From NCBI GenBank assembly GCA_022561525.1, contig JADFRB010000113.1, positions 1 through 6,662 on the forward strand: a stretch of DNA of 6,662 nucleotides. The letters run 5' to 3'. A model generated the notes under the pieces. It was not told where the DNA came from and ran no database searches. It saw nothing but the letters and a program-made list of their open reading frames with translations. The stretch is from Nitrospinota bacterium. Lineage in GTDB: Bacteria > Nitrospirota > Nitrospiria > Nitrospirales > UBA8639. Positions 6,594-6,662 of the stretch are shown here, one piece after another (position 1 is the first letter of the stretch; the number at the start of each line of letters is the position of its first letter). Made by a program: the position numbers and the translations under genes.

Positions 6594-6662
6594 TCCTGAG
6601 CTTGTCGAAGGAAAGGCTGCAGGTGCTCTCCCGGCCTTCGTAGCCACTTCGGCGGAGTAGGC
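6594..6662. repeat. Repeat-like intergenic sequence running off the right edge
   Basis: Two words here resemble widespread intergenic palindromic repeats: TCCTGAGCTTGTCGAAGGA (6594-6612) and a 29-nt unit at 6634-6662 that begins GCCTTCG and ends GTAGGC with imperfect dyad symmetry. I recognise both styles from many environmental bacterial genomes, from memory only. The unit is cut by the window end, so its full extent is unknown. No coding sequence is seen in 6457-6662, and I could not identify a confident recG promoter. Confidence 0.4.

Noticed and set aside
1..6662. CRISPR array, tRNA, rRNA or intact insertion sequence
   Set aside because: No evenly spaced direct repeats, no cloverleaf or rRNA-like sequence and no transposase ORF are visible on either strand.

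Overview
The window looks like a bacterial chromosome segment of roughly 50% GC. It carries one complete four-gene block, entirely on the minus strand, flanked by non-coding DNA rich in palindromic repeats. The repeat style, the gene content and the N-terminal sequence of the last gene are reminiscent of Nitrospira-type (Nitrospirota) genomes. That lineage call is inference from memory, not a search result.

Reading in the direction of transcription (right to left): 6431-6662 is the non-coding leader of recG, holding a small perfect hairpin, a possible 7-codon leader ORF and repeat-like sequence running off the window edge. recG (6430-3764) encodes an unusually long RecG branched-DNA helicase of 888 aa. 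Six bases after its stop comes ppx/gppA (3757-2816), a short-form exopolyphosphatase/pppGpp phosphatase, so the two are very likely co-transcribed and translationally coupled. A gap of 133-233 bp, depending on the next start codon, contains a suspected short dispersed repeat. Then comes an ECF-like sigma-70 family factor (about 2582-2025) whose stop overlaps by one base the start of a 494-aa single-pass membrane protein (2025-541). That protein has a sigma-associated N-terminal segment and a DUF4384-like C-terminal domain. The last two genes read as a regulator and membrane-partner pair.

The left 540 bp holds no credible gene. It carries two palindromic elements: a MITE-like element at 6-229 with perfect 14-bp terminal inverted repeats, and a 159-bp element at 401-559 bounded by a perfect 34-bp inverted repeat. 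The right arm of the second element forms the last codons and the stop codon of the membrane-protein gene. The two elements differ at their ends but appear to share an inner core. A separate 11-bp-stem hairpin lies inside the final codons of the same gene.

No wholly new system is demonstrable here. The most interesting points are the repeat that supplies a gene's stop codon, the shared core of the two repeats, the cysteine-free putative sigma regulator, and the N-terminal extension and internal insertion in RecG.
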